Shown here one piece after another: positions 6,406-14,085 of a stretch of DNA of 26,845 nt. Below the pieces are notes generated by a model, which saw only the letters and a list, made by a program, of their open reading frames with translations, had not been told where the DNA came from and ran no database searches. Both the position numbers and the translations under genes were made by a program. The first letter of the stretch is position 1; every line of letters begins with the position of its first letter. This stretch comes from an uncultured Blautia sp. (GTDB taxonomy: Bacteria > Bacillota_A > Clostridia > Lachnospirales > Lachnospiraceae). The stretch is from the NCBI GenBank assembly GCA_905209435.1, contig CAJLTE010000035.1, forward strand, positions 1-26,845, written 5' to 3'.

Positions 6406-8652
6406 TTATATACGTGGTTTTGTTCCTTTACTATCTCGTTTAGACAGCTTCACTTTATTCAGAATATACGGTTTATCATGATAAGTTATGGTATATTCCT
6501 GACGGCTCTCCAGAAGATACGCATGATCCAGCTTATCTCCTTCTGCAAGCTTCATACCTCTCACTCCGATGGATGTCTTCTTCATAGAAGATATATCCTG
6601 TTTCTGGAATCTTAGGAAATATCCACCTTCACTCTGGAGGACAACCTGTTCCATCTCATCTGCAGCACCTACGAAAATAAGCGAATCTTCTTCTCCCAGT
6701 TTTGTAGATACGATAGTTCTCTTCGCCACATCAAATTCAGCGCCGCTTACCAGTTTGCACATAGAAGCTGCTGTAACAAACAGAAGCGTATTCGCTTTTA
6801 CAGATGCAAGAGGAGCCACATAAAGCATACGCTCCTGTGAACTGTCATAATTGCTGAGGTTATCTGCAGGTGTTCCTTTATCTCTGAAACGTACCAGCGG
6901 AATATCTGCCACTTTGATGCTATGCATCTTTCCATTGTCTGTAAAAATGCAGATTTTATCTGTATTCATGCAGTTGAACACATATTTGTTCTCTGCATTG
7001 GCAGCTTCCTTATTTCTCTCATAGGCAGATTTGTCGATAATTCTCATGTATCCGAAACGGTCCATCAGGAATGTAACTTCCATCTCTTCCATCTTCTTCT
7101 CTTCGTACACAACTTCCTCTGCATTCTCGATCACTGTACGGCGTTTGGTTCCGTATTCTTTCTTAATCTGATCCAGATCTTTCATGATTACTTCTGCCAT
7201 AGAATCATAATTATTCAAAATATCCTCATACAGTGCAATATTCTTCATTGTCTCTGCATAGTCTGCCTGAAGTGCTTCAATCTCCAGACCAATCAGCTTG
7301 TACAGACGCATATCCAAAATTGCTGCTGCCTGCTTCTCTGAGAAGCGTAGCTTCTGCGCAGCTTTCTCACTGGCTTTGCTCTTGAACCTGATTCCTTCTG
7401 TCACACCGTCGACCAGACATTTCTTTACCTGTTCTCTGTTTTTACTTCCTCGCAGAATCTCGATGATCAGGTCGATCACGTCGCATGCCTTGATGAGGCC
7501 TTCCTGGATTTCTTTCTTCTCCTGCTCTTTGTTCAGAAGTGTGGTGTACTTTCTGGTTGTAACATCAAATACGAAATCTACATGATGCTCGATCACCTGC
7601 TTCAGACTCAGGGTCTCCGGTCTGCCGTCTGCAACTGCAAGCATATTCACCCCAAAAGTATCTTCCAGCTTTGTCTTCTTATAGAGCATATTTGTAAGAT
7701 TCTCCACATCTGCATCACGCTTCAGATCGAGAACAATACGAATTCCTTCTTTGGATGACTGATTGGAAATATCTACAATATCCGTTGTCTTCTTACTCTC
7801 CACAAGAGATGCGATATCATTCAGAAATTTTCCGATATTTGCACCGATCATGGTATACGGAATCTCCGTAATCACAAGCTGCTGCCTGCCGCCTTTGAGT
7901 TTCACTGTCTCTACTTTACCTCTGACACGAAGCTTGCCTGTTCCTGTTTCATAGATTTTGAGCAGGTCATCTTTATTTACTACCAGACCGCCTGTCGGGA
8001 AATCCGGTCCTTTGAGATAGCGCATCAGACCTTTGACACTGATATCATTGTTCTTCATATACGCTTTTACTGCATCTACCACCTCTCCCAGATTATGAGG
8101 CGGAATACTGGTTGCCATACCAACTGCGATACCGTCTGCTCCGTTTACAAGCAAGTTGGGAATCCTGACAGGAAGTACCACCGGCTCTTTCTCTGTCTCG
8201 TCAAAGTTCGGCATAAAATCTACTACATTCTTATCCAGGTCCTCAAGAAAAACATCCTGTGTCAGTTTCTCAAGTCTGGCTTCTGTATATCGCATGGCAG
8301 CTGCACCGTCGCCCTCGATGGAACCGAAGTTTCCATGTCCGTCGACCAGTGTTTTGCCTTTCTTGAAATCCTGAGCCATCACCACAAGTGCTTCGTAAAT
8401 AGAGCTGTCACCATGCGGATGATATTTACCCATGGTATCACCCACGATACGGGCACATTTTCTGTATGGTCTGTCATAACGGATGCCCAGTTCATACATA
8501 TCATACAGTGTTCTTCTCTGTACAGGCTTCAATCCGTCACGCACATCCGGCAGGGCTCTGGAGATAATAACACTCATGGCATAATCGATATAGGATTTCT
8601 GCATAACCTCCGCATAATCGGTAGGGATTACATTCTCCTGTTTTGTTTCCAT
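6406..8652 (-). CDS. parC: Type II topoisomerase A subunit, topoisomerase IV-like
   Basis: This is the DNA-cleaving subunit of an ATP-dependent type IIA topoisomerase. The 748-residue product has the winged-helix breakage-reunion domain with QRRTLYDMYELG at 45-56, the quinolone-determining stretch HPHGDSSIYE at 78-87, and the catalytic tyrosine Y122 in AAAMRYTEARL. The tower and coiled-coil parts follow, then a C-terminal beta-pinwheel with repeats. I do not see the GyrA box (QRRGGKG-like) needed for negative supercoiling, so decatenase/topoisomerase IV is the better call. It is shorter than B. subtilis ParC (about 806). The ATG at 8652 follows GGAGGAAAG, 70 nt after parE. A hairpin (8674-8702) lies in that gap. 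Calling it a second gyrase A would be the alternative; the LexA-controlled parE-parC arrangement supports ParC. Confidence 0.85.
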   Translation of the reverse strand: METKQENVIPTDYAEVMQKSYIDYAMSVIISRALPDVRDGLKPVQRRTLYDMYELGIRYDRPYRKCARIVGDTMGKYHPHGDSSIYEALVVMAQDFKKGKTLVDGHGNFGSIEGDGAAAMRYTEARLEKLTQDVFLEDLDKNVVDFMPNFDETEKEPVVLPVRIPNLLVNGADGIAVGMATSIPPHNLGEVVDAVKAYMKNNDISVKGLMRYLKGPDFPTGGLVVNKDDLLKIYETGTGKLRVRGKVETVKLKGGRQQLVITEIPYTMIGANIGKFLNDIASLVESKKTTDIVDISNQSSKEGIRIVLDLKRDADVENLTNMLYKKTKLEDTFGVNMLAVADGRPETLSLKQVIEHHVDFVFDVTTRKYTTLLNKEQEKKEIQEGLIKACDVIDLIIEILRGSKNREQVKKCLVDGVTEGIRFKSKASEKAAQKLRFSEKQAAAILDMRLYKLIGLEIEALQADYAETMKNIALYEDILNNYDSMAEVIMKDLDQIKKEYGTKRRTVIENAEEVVYEEKKMEEMEVTFLMDRFGYMRIIDKSAYERNKEAANAENKYVFNCMNTDKICIFTDNGKMHSIKVADIPLVRFRDKGTPADNLSNYDSSQERMLYVAPLASVKANTLLFVTAASMCKLVSGAEFDVAKRTIVSTKLGEEDSLIFVGAADEMEQVVLQSEGGYFLRFQKQDISSMKKTSIGVRGMKLAEGDKLDHAYLLESRQEYTITYHDKPYILNKVKLSKRDSKGTKPRI

Positions 8653-8722
8653 TTATCTCTTTCCTCCATTTCAGACAGAAAAAATTCTATCACTTCTCTG
8701 TCTCTATATTACTAAAGCAGCA

Positions 8723-10648
8723 TCAGATATCCAGTTCTGCATCCTGTGCATGCTCATAGATAAATTTCTTTCTCGGCGGGACATCGCTTCCCATCAGAAT
8801 CTCTGTTACACTGGATGCAAGTCTCGCATCCTCGATTTCCACACGTTTCATCATTCGGGTCTCCGGATTCAGTGTAGTTTCCCAGAGCTGTTCTGCATCC
8901 ATTTCGCCCAGACCCTTGTATCTCTGTAAGGTAAAGCTTCCCGGTTTGTGGGAACGTCTGTATTTCTCAAGTGCCTTGTCATCATACAGGTATTCCTCCT
9001 GTCCTTTCTTCGGCATAACTTTATATAACGGCGGCATAGCGATGTACACATGTCCCTCTGTGATCAGATCCGGCATGAAACGGTAAAATAAAGTAAGGAG
9101 CAGTGTAGAGATATGTGCTCCATCCACGTCAGCATCGGCCATGATCACGATCTTGTCATACCGAAGCTTTGTAATATCAAAATCATTTCCGTATCCTTCA
9201 GAGAATCCACATCCAAATGCGTTGATCATAGTCTTGATTTCTGCATTGGCAAGTACTTTGTCAATGGTTGCCTTCTCTACGTTTAGGATCTTACCCCTGA
9301 TCGGCAGAATCGCCTGGTAATTACGGTTACGGGCAGTCTTGGCCGAACCTCCCGCAGAATCACCCTCTACAATAAAAATCTCACACTGAGATGGATCTTT
9401 CTTCTCGCAGTTTGCCAGCTTTCCGTTTGAGTCAAAAGAATATTTCTGCTTAGTCAGAAGATTAGTCTTGGCTCTCTCTTCCGTTTTACGGATCTTGGCA
9501 GCTTTCTCTGCGCAGGAAAGAATTGTCTTGAGAGTTTCCAGATTACGGTCAAAATAAAGTACCATCTGTTCTCCCACAACTTTACCTGTTGCACGGGATG
9601 CATCCTGGTTGTCCAGTTTTGTCTTGGTCTGTCCCTCGAATCGTGGTTCCGGATGCTTGATGGAAACAACTGCAGTCATTCCGTTACGGATATCTGCACC
9701 TGTAAAGTTCGGGTCTTTATCTTTAAGAACACCGATTTCTCTGGCATAAGTATTCATAACTGTAGTAAATGTAGTCTTGAATCCTGTCAGATGAGTGCCG
9801 CCCTCTGCATTGTAAATATTATTACAGAAGCCCAGTACATTTTCACGGAACTCATTAGTAAACTGAAATGCCGCTTCTACCTGAATGCCGTCTGCTTCAC
9901 CTTTCAGATAAACCGGCTCATGCAGAACTTCTGCACTATGATTCAGATCCTTAATAAATCCGATAATCCCATCCGGCTCATGATACGTAATATCCTCAAC
10001 TTCTGCCCCTCTCTTATCCTCGAAATGAATAGTCAGTTCCGGATTCAGATATGCAGTCTCATGAAGCCTGCTCTTTACCTCTGTTGCTGAGAATCTGGTC
10101 TTCTCAAATATCTCCGGATCCGGCAGAAAGTTAATGCTGGTTCCAGTCTGTCTGGTTCTTCCCAGTTTCGGCAAAAGTCCCTCTTCCAGTTCAAGTGTTG
10201 GAATTCCTCTCTCATAATGGTCATGATGAACATATCCATCGCGGCTGATTTTGATATCAAGATATGTAGACAGAGCATTAACGACAGAAGATCCTACTCC
10301 ATGAAGTCCTCCACTTGTCTTGTAGGCAGAATTGTCAAATTTACCGCCTGCATGGAGAGTTGTAAATACCAGACGTTCAGCTGATACTCCTTTCTCATGC
10401 ATGTCTACCGGGATTCCTCGTCCGTTATCTGTTACTGTGCAGGAACCATCTTTCTCAAGAACTACGTGGATCAGACTGCAGTATCCAGCCAGATGTTCAT
10501 CCACTGCATTGTCTACAATTTCATAGATCAGATGATTGAGTCCCTTTCGTGAAACACTTCCGATGTACATTCCGGGGCGCTTACGAACTGCCTCAAGACC
10601 TTCCAGGACAGAGATACTCCCTGCATCATAGGTGTTTTTCTTTGCCAT
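8723..10648 (-). CDS. parE: Type II topoisomerase B subunit, topoisomerase IV-like
   Basis: This is the ATPase subunit partnering the A subunit encoded downstream. The 641-residue product shows a GHKL ATPase domain (EIVDNAVDE at 43-51, DNGRGIPV at 74-81, GGLHGVGSSVVNALS at 113-127), the transducer domain, a TOPRIM domain with EGDSAGGSA at 428-436, PIRGKILNVEKA at 449-460 and DADVDG at 505-510, and the C-terminal QRYKGLGEMDAEQLWETT segment (575-592). The length is close to ParE/Firmicute GyrB and lacks the long insert of E. coli GyrB. The start ATG 10648 has AAAGGA upstream. The promoter overlaps a LexA box, so the operon is probably SOS-responsive. Sequence alone cannot fully separate ParE from GyrB; the missing GyrA box in the partner decides the call. 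Confidence 0.87.
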   Translation of the reverse strand: MAKKNTYDAGSISVLEGLEAVRKRPGMYIGSVSRKGLNHLIYEIVDNAVDEHLAGYCSLIHVVLEKDGSCTVTDNGRGIPVDMHEKGVSAERLVFTTLHAGGKFDNSAYKTSGGLHGVGSSVVNALSTYLDIKISRDGYVHHDHYERGIPTLELEEGLLPKLGRTRQTGTSINFLPDPEIFEKTRFSATEVKSRLHETAYLNPELTIHFEDKRGAEVEDITYHEPDGIIGFIKDLNHSAEVLHEPVYLKGEADGIQVEAAFQFTNEFRENVLGFCNNIYNAEGGTHLTGFKTTFTTVMNTYAREIGVLKDKDPNFTGADIRNGMTAVVSIKHPEPRFEGQTKTKLDNQDASRATGKVVGEQMVLYFDRNLETLKTILSCAEKAAKIRKTEERAKTNLLTKQKYSFDSNGKLANCEKKDPSQCEIFIVEGDSAGGSAKTARNRNYQAILPIRGKILNVEKATIDKVLANAEIKTMINAFGCGFSEGYGNDFDITKLRYDKIVIMADADVDGAHISTLLLTLFYRFMPDLITEGHVYIAMPPLYKVMPKKGQEEYLYDDKALEKYRRSHKPGSFTLQRYKGLGEMDAEQLWETTLNPETRMMKRVEIEDARLASSVTEILMGSDVPPRKKFIYEHAQDAELDI

Positions 10649-10709
10649 GTCTGTTACATTTCCTTTCTTTCTATAATTTGTGCACTTTATCTTCAGATTT
10701 ATTTGAACG

Positions 10710-10734
10710 CCTGTCAGTCAGGAATACTGACAAG
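10710..10734 (-). promoter_or_regulatory. Hairpin in the parE 5' leader
   Basis: A 9-bp stem (CTTGTCAGT with ACTGACAGG, one G-T wobble) with a 7-nt loop lies in the roughly 105-nt untranslated leader of parE, about 20 nt after the predicted transcript start. No T run follows, so it is not a terminator. It may protect the 5' end or have no role. The rest of 10649-10897 holds only the promoter and LexA site and no reading frame I would call. Confidence 0.4.
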
Positions 10735-10743
10735 TATTTATTT

Positions 10744-10757
10744 CGAACATTTGTTCT
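10744..10757 (-). promoter_or_regulatory. LexA (SOS) box over the parE transcription start
   Basis: The minus strand reads AGAACAAATGTTCG. Against the Bacillus-type LexA consensus CGAACRNRYGTTCG this matches at every defined position but the first, with GAAC and GTTC half-sites four bases apart. It begins four bases downstream of the -10 box and covers the predicted start site, an ideal place for repression. Confidence 0.75.
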
Positions 10758-10760
10758 TTT

Positions 10761-10789
10761 ATTATATCCGCAATCTGACATTATTTCAA
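10761..10789 (-). promoter_or_regulatory. Sigma-A promoter of the parE-parC operon
   Basis: A -35 TTGAAA (10784-10789) and a perfect -10 TATAAT (10761-10766) are separated by 17 bp. The predicted start is near 10754, inside the LexA box. No other promoter is evident between the tRNA terminator and parE. Confidence 0.85.
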
Positions 10790-10897
10790 GTACACATTTA
10801 CAAAATAAAAATAGTGAAATCTGACATTGCTGAACAGTTATTCGGTTATGAACAAATAGCAATTGTGGATGATTTTATCCGTTTGATATAAAATCCG

Positions 10898-10930
10898 AAA
10901 AAAAAATGATCAGAACTTAATCTGATCATC
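10898..10930 (-). terminator. Rho-independent terminator of tRNA-Glu
   Basis: Downstream of the tRNA is a perfect 8-bp stem (ATGATCAG with CTGATCAT) with an 8-nt loop, followed by nine T residues on the minus strand. It isolates the tRNA from the parE promoter. Confidence 0.93.
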
Positions 10931-10957
10931 TTTTCATTAGTTCTCACTATTTAATAG

Positions 10958-11029
10958 CAGCCAGTACGGGAATCGAACCCGTGTTTTCGCCGTGAGAGGG
11001 CGACGTCTTAACCCCTTGACCAACTGGCC
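10958..11029 (-). tRNA. tRNA-Glu, anticodon CTC
   Basis: The 72-nt cloverleaf is complete: acceptor GGCCAGT with ACTGGCT (G1-U72 wobble), T8 G9, a D arm with GTC/GAC stem, anticodon stem TCGCC/GGCGA around loop CTCTCAC (anticodon CTC), a four-base variable loop, and a T arm ACGGG-TTCGAAT-CCCGT. The discriminator is G73. CCA is not encoded (CTA follows), so it must be added. This is the minor isoacceptor reading GAG; a TTC isoacceptor must exist elsewhere. The gene stands alone with its own promoter and terminator. Confidence 0.96.
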
Positions 11030-11070
11030 ATTTGTTTATCTGTCGTTTGCTCTTCGCTGTCGACTCGTTT

Positions 11071-11099
11071 AATATACACCATCTTTTTCTAAAATGCAA
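11071..11099 (-). promoter_or_regulatory. Promoter of tRNA-Glu
   Basis: The minus strand has -35 TTGCAT (11094-11099) and -10 TATATT (11071-11076) with a 17-bp spacer, preceded by an A/T-rich stretch that could act as an UP element. The predicted start is about 35 nt upstream of the mature tRNA. Confidence 0.75.
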
Positions 11100-11181
11100 G
11101 CACTTTTTTAAAAAAATTTCAATTTTTTTATTTTTCTCGAATTTTTCATGCAAAATGCCCGTATTTACGAGGTCTTCGCAT

Positions 11182-11238
11182 AAAAAAGAAGTCCCCTGCT
11201 TTTTCTTTTTGCGCTCACAATCAAAGTCAGAGAACTTC
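11182..11238 (-). terminator. Terminator after the SGNH esterase gene
   Basis: An 11-bp stem (GAAGTTCTCTG with CAGGGGACTTC, two G-T wobbles) with a 29-nt loop ends in six T residues on the minus strand, about 20 nt past the stop codon. The loop is longer than usual and has internal pairing (CTTTG with CAAAAAG). Confidence 0.75.
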
Positions 11239-11257
11239 CCTTATGAAATAAAATGAA

Positions 11258-11908
11258 TTATTTTTCAAAAATCTCTCGAATCTTCTTATCCAATGCCACC
11301 GCCAGTTCTTTATGCCCCTGCGCAGTCAGATGCATATGATCAATATCATTTGGCGCCGCCTTTACCACTTCATTAGCATCCAGATAATAGCATCCAAACT
11401 GTCCCGCAATACGTTCATATTCTGCTGCAAGTCCCCGGGATTTCTCTGCACATCCATTTCCCATGGTTCCTGCTACATTTGAATTCTCATACTCCTTGCC
11501 GATGTTCTGCGGTGTTACGATCAGAATCTGTGGTTTGCCGTCTCTCCAGCAGTCTGTGGTTGCGATCGCTTTCTTTACCAGTCGGATCATTCCCAGACCA
11601 ATAGCCGGTGCGCCTGCACTGAAACGTTCTTTTGTATCATTTGTTCCAAGCATGATCACCAGTAAATCTACCGGTTCATGACTCATAAGACATGGATAAA
11701 GATAATCCAGTCCGGAAAGGCCCTCGAAAACGGGATCTCTGAAAGAAGTTGTTCTTCCGGAAAGACCCTCTTCCAGGATCAGGTAATCCTCTCCCAGAGA
11801 TTTCTGAAGCAGGCAGGTCCATCTCTCGTTTTCATCAAAACGACCATCATTCATGGCACAATAACCGTGTGTGTTTGAATCTCCAAAGCATACAATGTGT
11901 TTCTTCAT
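11258..11908 (-). CDS. SGNH/GDSL-family hydrolase (arylesterase/acetyl esterase type)
   Basis: The 216-residue protein is a single SGNH domain without signal peptide, so it is cytoplasmic. Block I is FGDSNTHG with nucleophile S11, block II is EEGLSGRTT (47-54), block III LGTNDT with N90, and block V DIDHMH with D190 and H193 as the remaining triad members. The EEGLSGRTT and LGTNDTK segments recall the Mycobacterium smegmatis arylesterase/acyltransferase group. Its position directly after the sialate-lyase-type operon suggests removal of an O-acetyl group from the imported sugar; that is inference. It is preceded by AGGAGG, but a terminator at 12064-12094 separates it from the lyase gene, so it depends on read-through or a weak promoter near 11964-11992. 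A general carboxylesterase is the alternative. Confidence 0.85.
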   Translation of the reverse strand: MKKHIVCFGDSNTHGYCAMNDGRFDENERWTCLLQKSLGEDYLILEEGLSGRTTSFRDPVFEGLSGLDYLYPCLMSHEPVDLLVIMLGTNDTKERFSAGAPAIGLGMIRLVKKAIATTDCWRDGKPQILIVTPQNIGKEYENSNVAGTMGNGCAEKSRGLAAEYERIAGQFGCYYLDANEVVKAAPNDIDHMHLTAQGHKELAVALDKKIREIFEK

Positions 11909-11963
11909 GATTTATTTCCTCCTCTTTCAAAACATATGACCAGGATCATACGACTCTGATCTT

Positions 11964-11992
11964 TTCATAAATTATCAATACAAACACTACAA
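11964..11992 (-). promoter_or_regulatory. Possible weak promoter of the SGNH esterase gene
   Basis: TTGTAG (11987-11992) and TATGAA (11964-11969) are spaced by 17 bp on the minus strand, downstream of the lyase terminator. Both hexamers are poor matches to consensus, so this is only a candidate. Confidence 0.3.
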
Positions 11993-12063
11993 TCCCGGCA
12001 GGAAATCACTGCTGTCCGTTCTTGGGCTCCAGTCTCTCTTTCTCATCTGCCAGGATCTTCATG

Positions 12064-12094
12064 CAAAACCAGGCAGATGTCTTTCATCTGCCTG
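12064..12094 (-). terminator. Terminator after the lyase gene
   Basis: A perfect 10-bp stem (CAGGCAGATG with CATCTGCCTG) with a 5-nt loop is followed by GTTTT on the minus strand, 20 nt past the lyase stop. The T run is short, so some read-through into the esterase gene is plausible. Confidence 0.85.
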
Positions 12095-12113
12095 ATTTTC
12101 TTTCTGTTATATT

Positions 12114-13031
12114 CTATAAATCTTTTGTATCCGCAATTGCTTTCTTGATATCTTTGTAAAGTTCAACCAGTTTCGGATCGTCTGTAGCTACAGGCAGGAA
12201 CGGAAGTCTTGGATCTCCCATCGGGCATCCGTCCAGAGTGATGATTCCTTTTACTGCACCATGCATAGAAGCAAAGGAGCATAAACGATAGATCAGAGGA
12301 GTTACGATTGCCTGTACTCCGGCAGCTTTGTCCCATTCGTCTCTTTTGATCAGCTCATCCATCTTCATGTAAAGTTCCGGCATTGCACCGTATGTACCAC
12401 CAATTCCGGCATCCGCCCCCATGATGCGTCCTGCTACGAACTGCTCGTCCGGACCATTGAATACAATGAAATCTTTGCCGCCTGCCAGTTTGAAACGAAG
12501 TACATCCTGTGCAGGATCAGAGGAGCATTTCACACCGGCTACTCTGTCATTCTCCAGCATTCTGTTAAACAGATTCATGGACAGATTAAATCCTGTCAGC
12601 TGCGGGATATTGTAGATAAAGAATGGAAGATCTGCTGCTTTGGTGATTTCGGTCCAGTGCTGATAAACGCTCTCTTCACTTGGACGATAATATACGCATG
12701 GAACTGCAGAGATCGCAGCTGCACCGATCTTCTCTGCATGCTCTGCCAGAATACAGGAATGTCTGGTATCTGCACATCCTACATGGACGATGATATTCAT
12801 ATCCTGTCCCACTTCATTCACAACAGTTTCTGCTACAAGTTTGCGCTCCTCTGTATCAAGCAGGAAACCTTCACCTGTACTTCCGCAGACATACATCTGC
12901 TTTACACCTTTATCTCTGAAATAACGGGAAACCGCTTTTACTGCTTCCACATCCACACTGCCATCTTTGGCAAAAGGAGTATTTAAAGCTACTGTAACGT
13001 GTTTAAATTTCTCAATATTATATTTGGACAT
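12114..13031 (-). CDS. N-acetylneuraminate lyase-family (DapA superfamily) aldolase
   Basis: The 305-residue TIM-barrel aldolase carries GSTGEGF at 50-56, HVGC at 83-86, the catalytic tyrosine in YNIPQLTG (Y140), Schiff-base lysine K168 in GVKCSS, and NGPDEQF at 192-198 with GIGGTY at 209-214. HVGC, the YNIPxLTG form and NGxDE...GIGxTY are features of sialic acid lyases (NanA) rather than dihydrodipicolinate synthase, and the C-terminal PMGDPRLPF resembles the animal-type lyase. The expected reaction is reversible cleavage of N-acetylneuraminate to pyruvate and N-acetylmannosamine in the cytoplasm. It follows a sugar ABC importer in one operon (AAGGGAGG upstream of the ATG). No nanE, nanK or sialidase is nearby, so a related 2-keto-3-deoxy acid substrate remains possible. 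Confidence 0.85.
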   Translation of the reverse strand: MSKYNIEKFKHVTVALNTPFAKDGSVDVEAVKAVSRYFRDKGVKQMYVCGSTGEGFLLDTEERKLVAETVVNEVGQDMNIIVHVGCADTRHSCILAEHAEKIGAAAISAVPCVYYRPSEESVYQHWTEITKAADLPFFIYNIPQLTGFNLSMNLFNRMLENDRVAGVKCSSDPAQDVLRFKLAGGKDFIVFNGPDEQFVAGRIMGADAGIGGTYGAMPELYMKMDELIKRDEWDKAAGVQAIVTPLIYRLCSFASMHGAVKGIITLDGCPMGDPRLPFLPVATDDPKLVELYKDIKKAIADTKDL

Positions 13032-13162
13032 AATCTCTGCCTCCCTTATATATTACTAACTGCAGCTCATACCGCAGTCTTAATTACTGTCCACCCTATG
13101 TCCGGCAACACGCCATGCAGGATAAATATTACCAGTGAACAGTTCCAGTCTTTTTCTCTTAT

Positions 13163-14068
13163 TTAACCCTTAACAGCACCCATAGTGATTCCCTTGGTAA
13201 AGTATTTCTGGAAAATCAGGAATACAACGATGATCGGAACTGCTGCCAGAGATGCACCTGCCATGATCAGACCAAAGTCTGTGGCGTTTTCTGCCTGAAG
13301 TTTCGCGATACCAAGTGAGATTGTCAGATTATCTGTGCTGCTGAGCATGATCAACTGCATGAAGTAGTCATTCCATGAATTGATAAACGTAAATATCGCC
13401 AATGCTCCGATGCCAGGTTTGATCATCGGAAGTGCGATCTGTGAAAAAGTTTTCCACTCGCTGGCGCCGTCGATCCTGGCAGCCTCCATCATCTCACCTG
13501 GAATACCTTCCGCAAACTGCTTGATCAGGAATACACCGAACGGCCATCCAACTGTAGGGAAAATAACCGCCCAGATTGTATTGTACATCTTCAGTGAAGA
13601 CATTTCACGTAATAACGGGATCAGGATAACCTGTTTCGGAAGAGCCATCGCACATACGATCAGTGAAAACAGGATCGTACGTCCGATAAATCTCTTCTTT
13701 GCAAGCGCATATCCTGCCATAGCTGCCGTAAAACAGGTCAGAAGCATTGCTACCACTGCCATGAATACAGTATTTAAAAGCCAACGGATCGCAGCCGGTA
13801 CCTCAGGTCCTGCCAGAGAAAGGCTTGTGAACGGAAGATGGATTTCCCAGAGCGGGGCTACCTGTCTGCTGAACAGCTTCTGATAGTTCGCAGTTACCCA
13901 TTCACTTGGCCACCATTCCGGAGTAGGTGCATTGATAGCAGCACCTGTTTTAAAGGATCCTGTAATAATCCAGTAAAGAGGAAATGCAAAACTGATCGCA
14001 AGCAGAGTGATCACGATAATAGAAAATGTTTTGTACGCTTTTGTTCGTGTTGCAGTATTTTTCTTCAT
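13163..14068 (-). CDS. Sugar ABC transporter permease (MalG-like)
   Basis: This 301-residue inner-membrane permease of the carbohydrate-uptake CUT1 family has six predicted membrane helices, the first at about 14-36, others near 97-120, 130-150, 163-184, 217-235 and 264-286. The cytoplasmic EAA loop that contacts the ATPase is EAARIDGASEWKTFSQIALPMIKP, starting at 195 (split here: EAARIDGAS and the following ALPMIKP). It ends with the MalG-type QKYFTKGITMGAVKG tail. The start follows AAAGGAGG. The gene lies 17 nt after the other permease and 131 nt before the lyase gene. No ATPase is encoded, so a shared MsmK/UgpC-type ATPase from elsewhere in the genome probably energises it. Confidence 0.93.
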   Translation of the reverse strand: MKKNTATRTKAYKTFSIIVITLLAISFAFPLYWIITGSFKTGAAINAPTPEWWPSEWVTANYQKLFSRQVAPLWEIHLPFTSLSLAGPEVPAAIRWLLNTVFMAVVAMLLTCFTAAMAGYALAKKRFIGRTILFSLIVCAMALPKQVILIPLLREMSSLKMYNTIWAVIFPTVGWPFGVFLIKQFAEGIPGEMMEAARIDGASEWKTFSQIALPMIKPGIGALAIFTFINSWNDYFMQLIMLSSTDNLTISLGIAKLQAENATDFGLIMAGASLAAVPIIVVFLIFQKYFTKGITMGAVKG

Positions 14069-14085
14069 ATGCTTTTCCTCCTTTC

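Noticed and set aside
6406..10648. Calling the topoisomerase pair gyrA/gyrB
   Set aside because: There is no GyrA box and no dnaA/recF neighbourhood. The B-before-A order also fits gyrBA, so the call rests on the missing box and the SOS box and is not certain.
10947..11153. 68-codon frame over the tRNA
   Set aside because: It covers a complete tRNA-Glu cloverleaf and its promoter.
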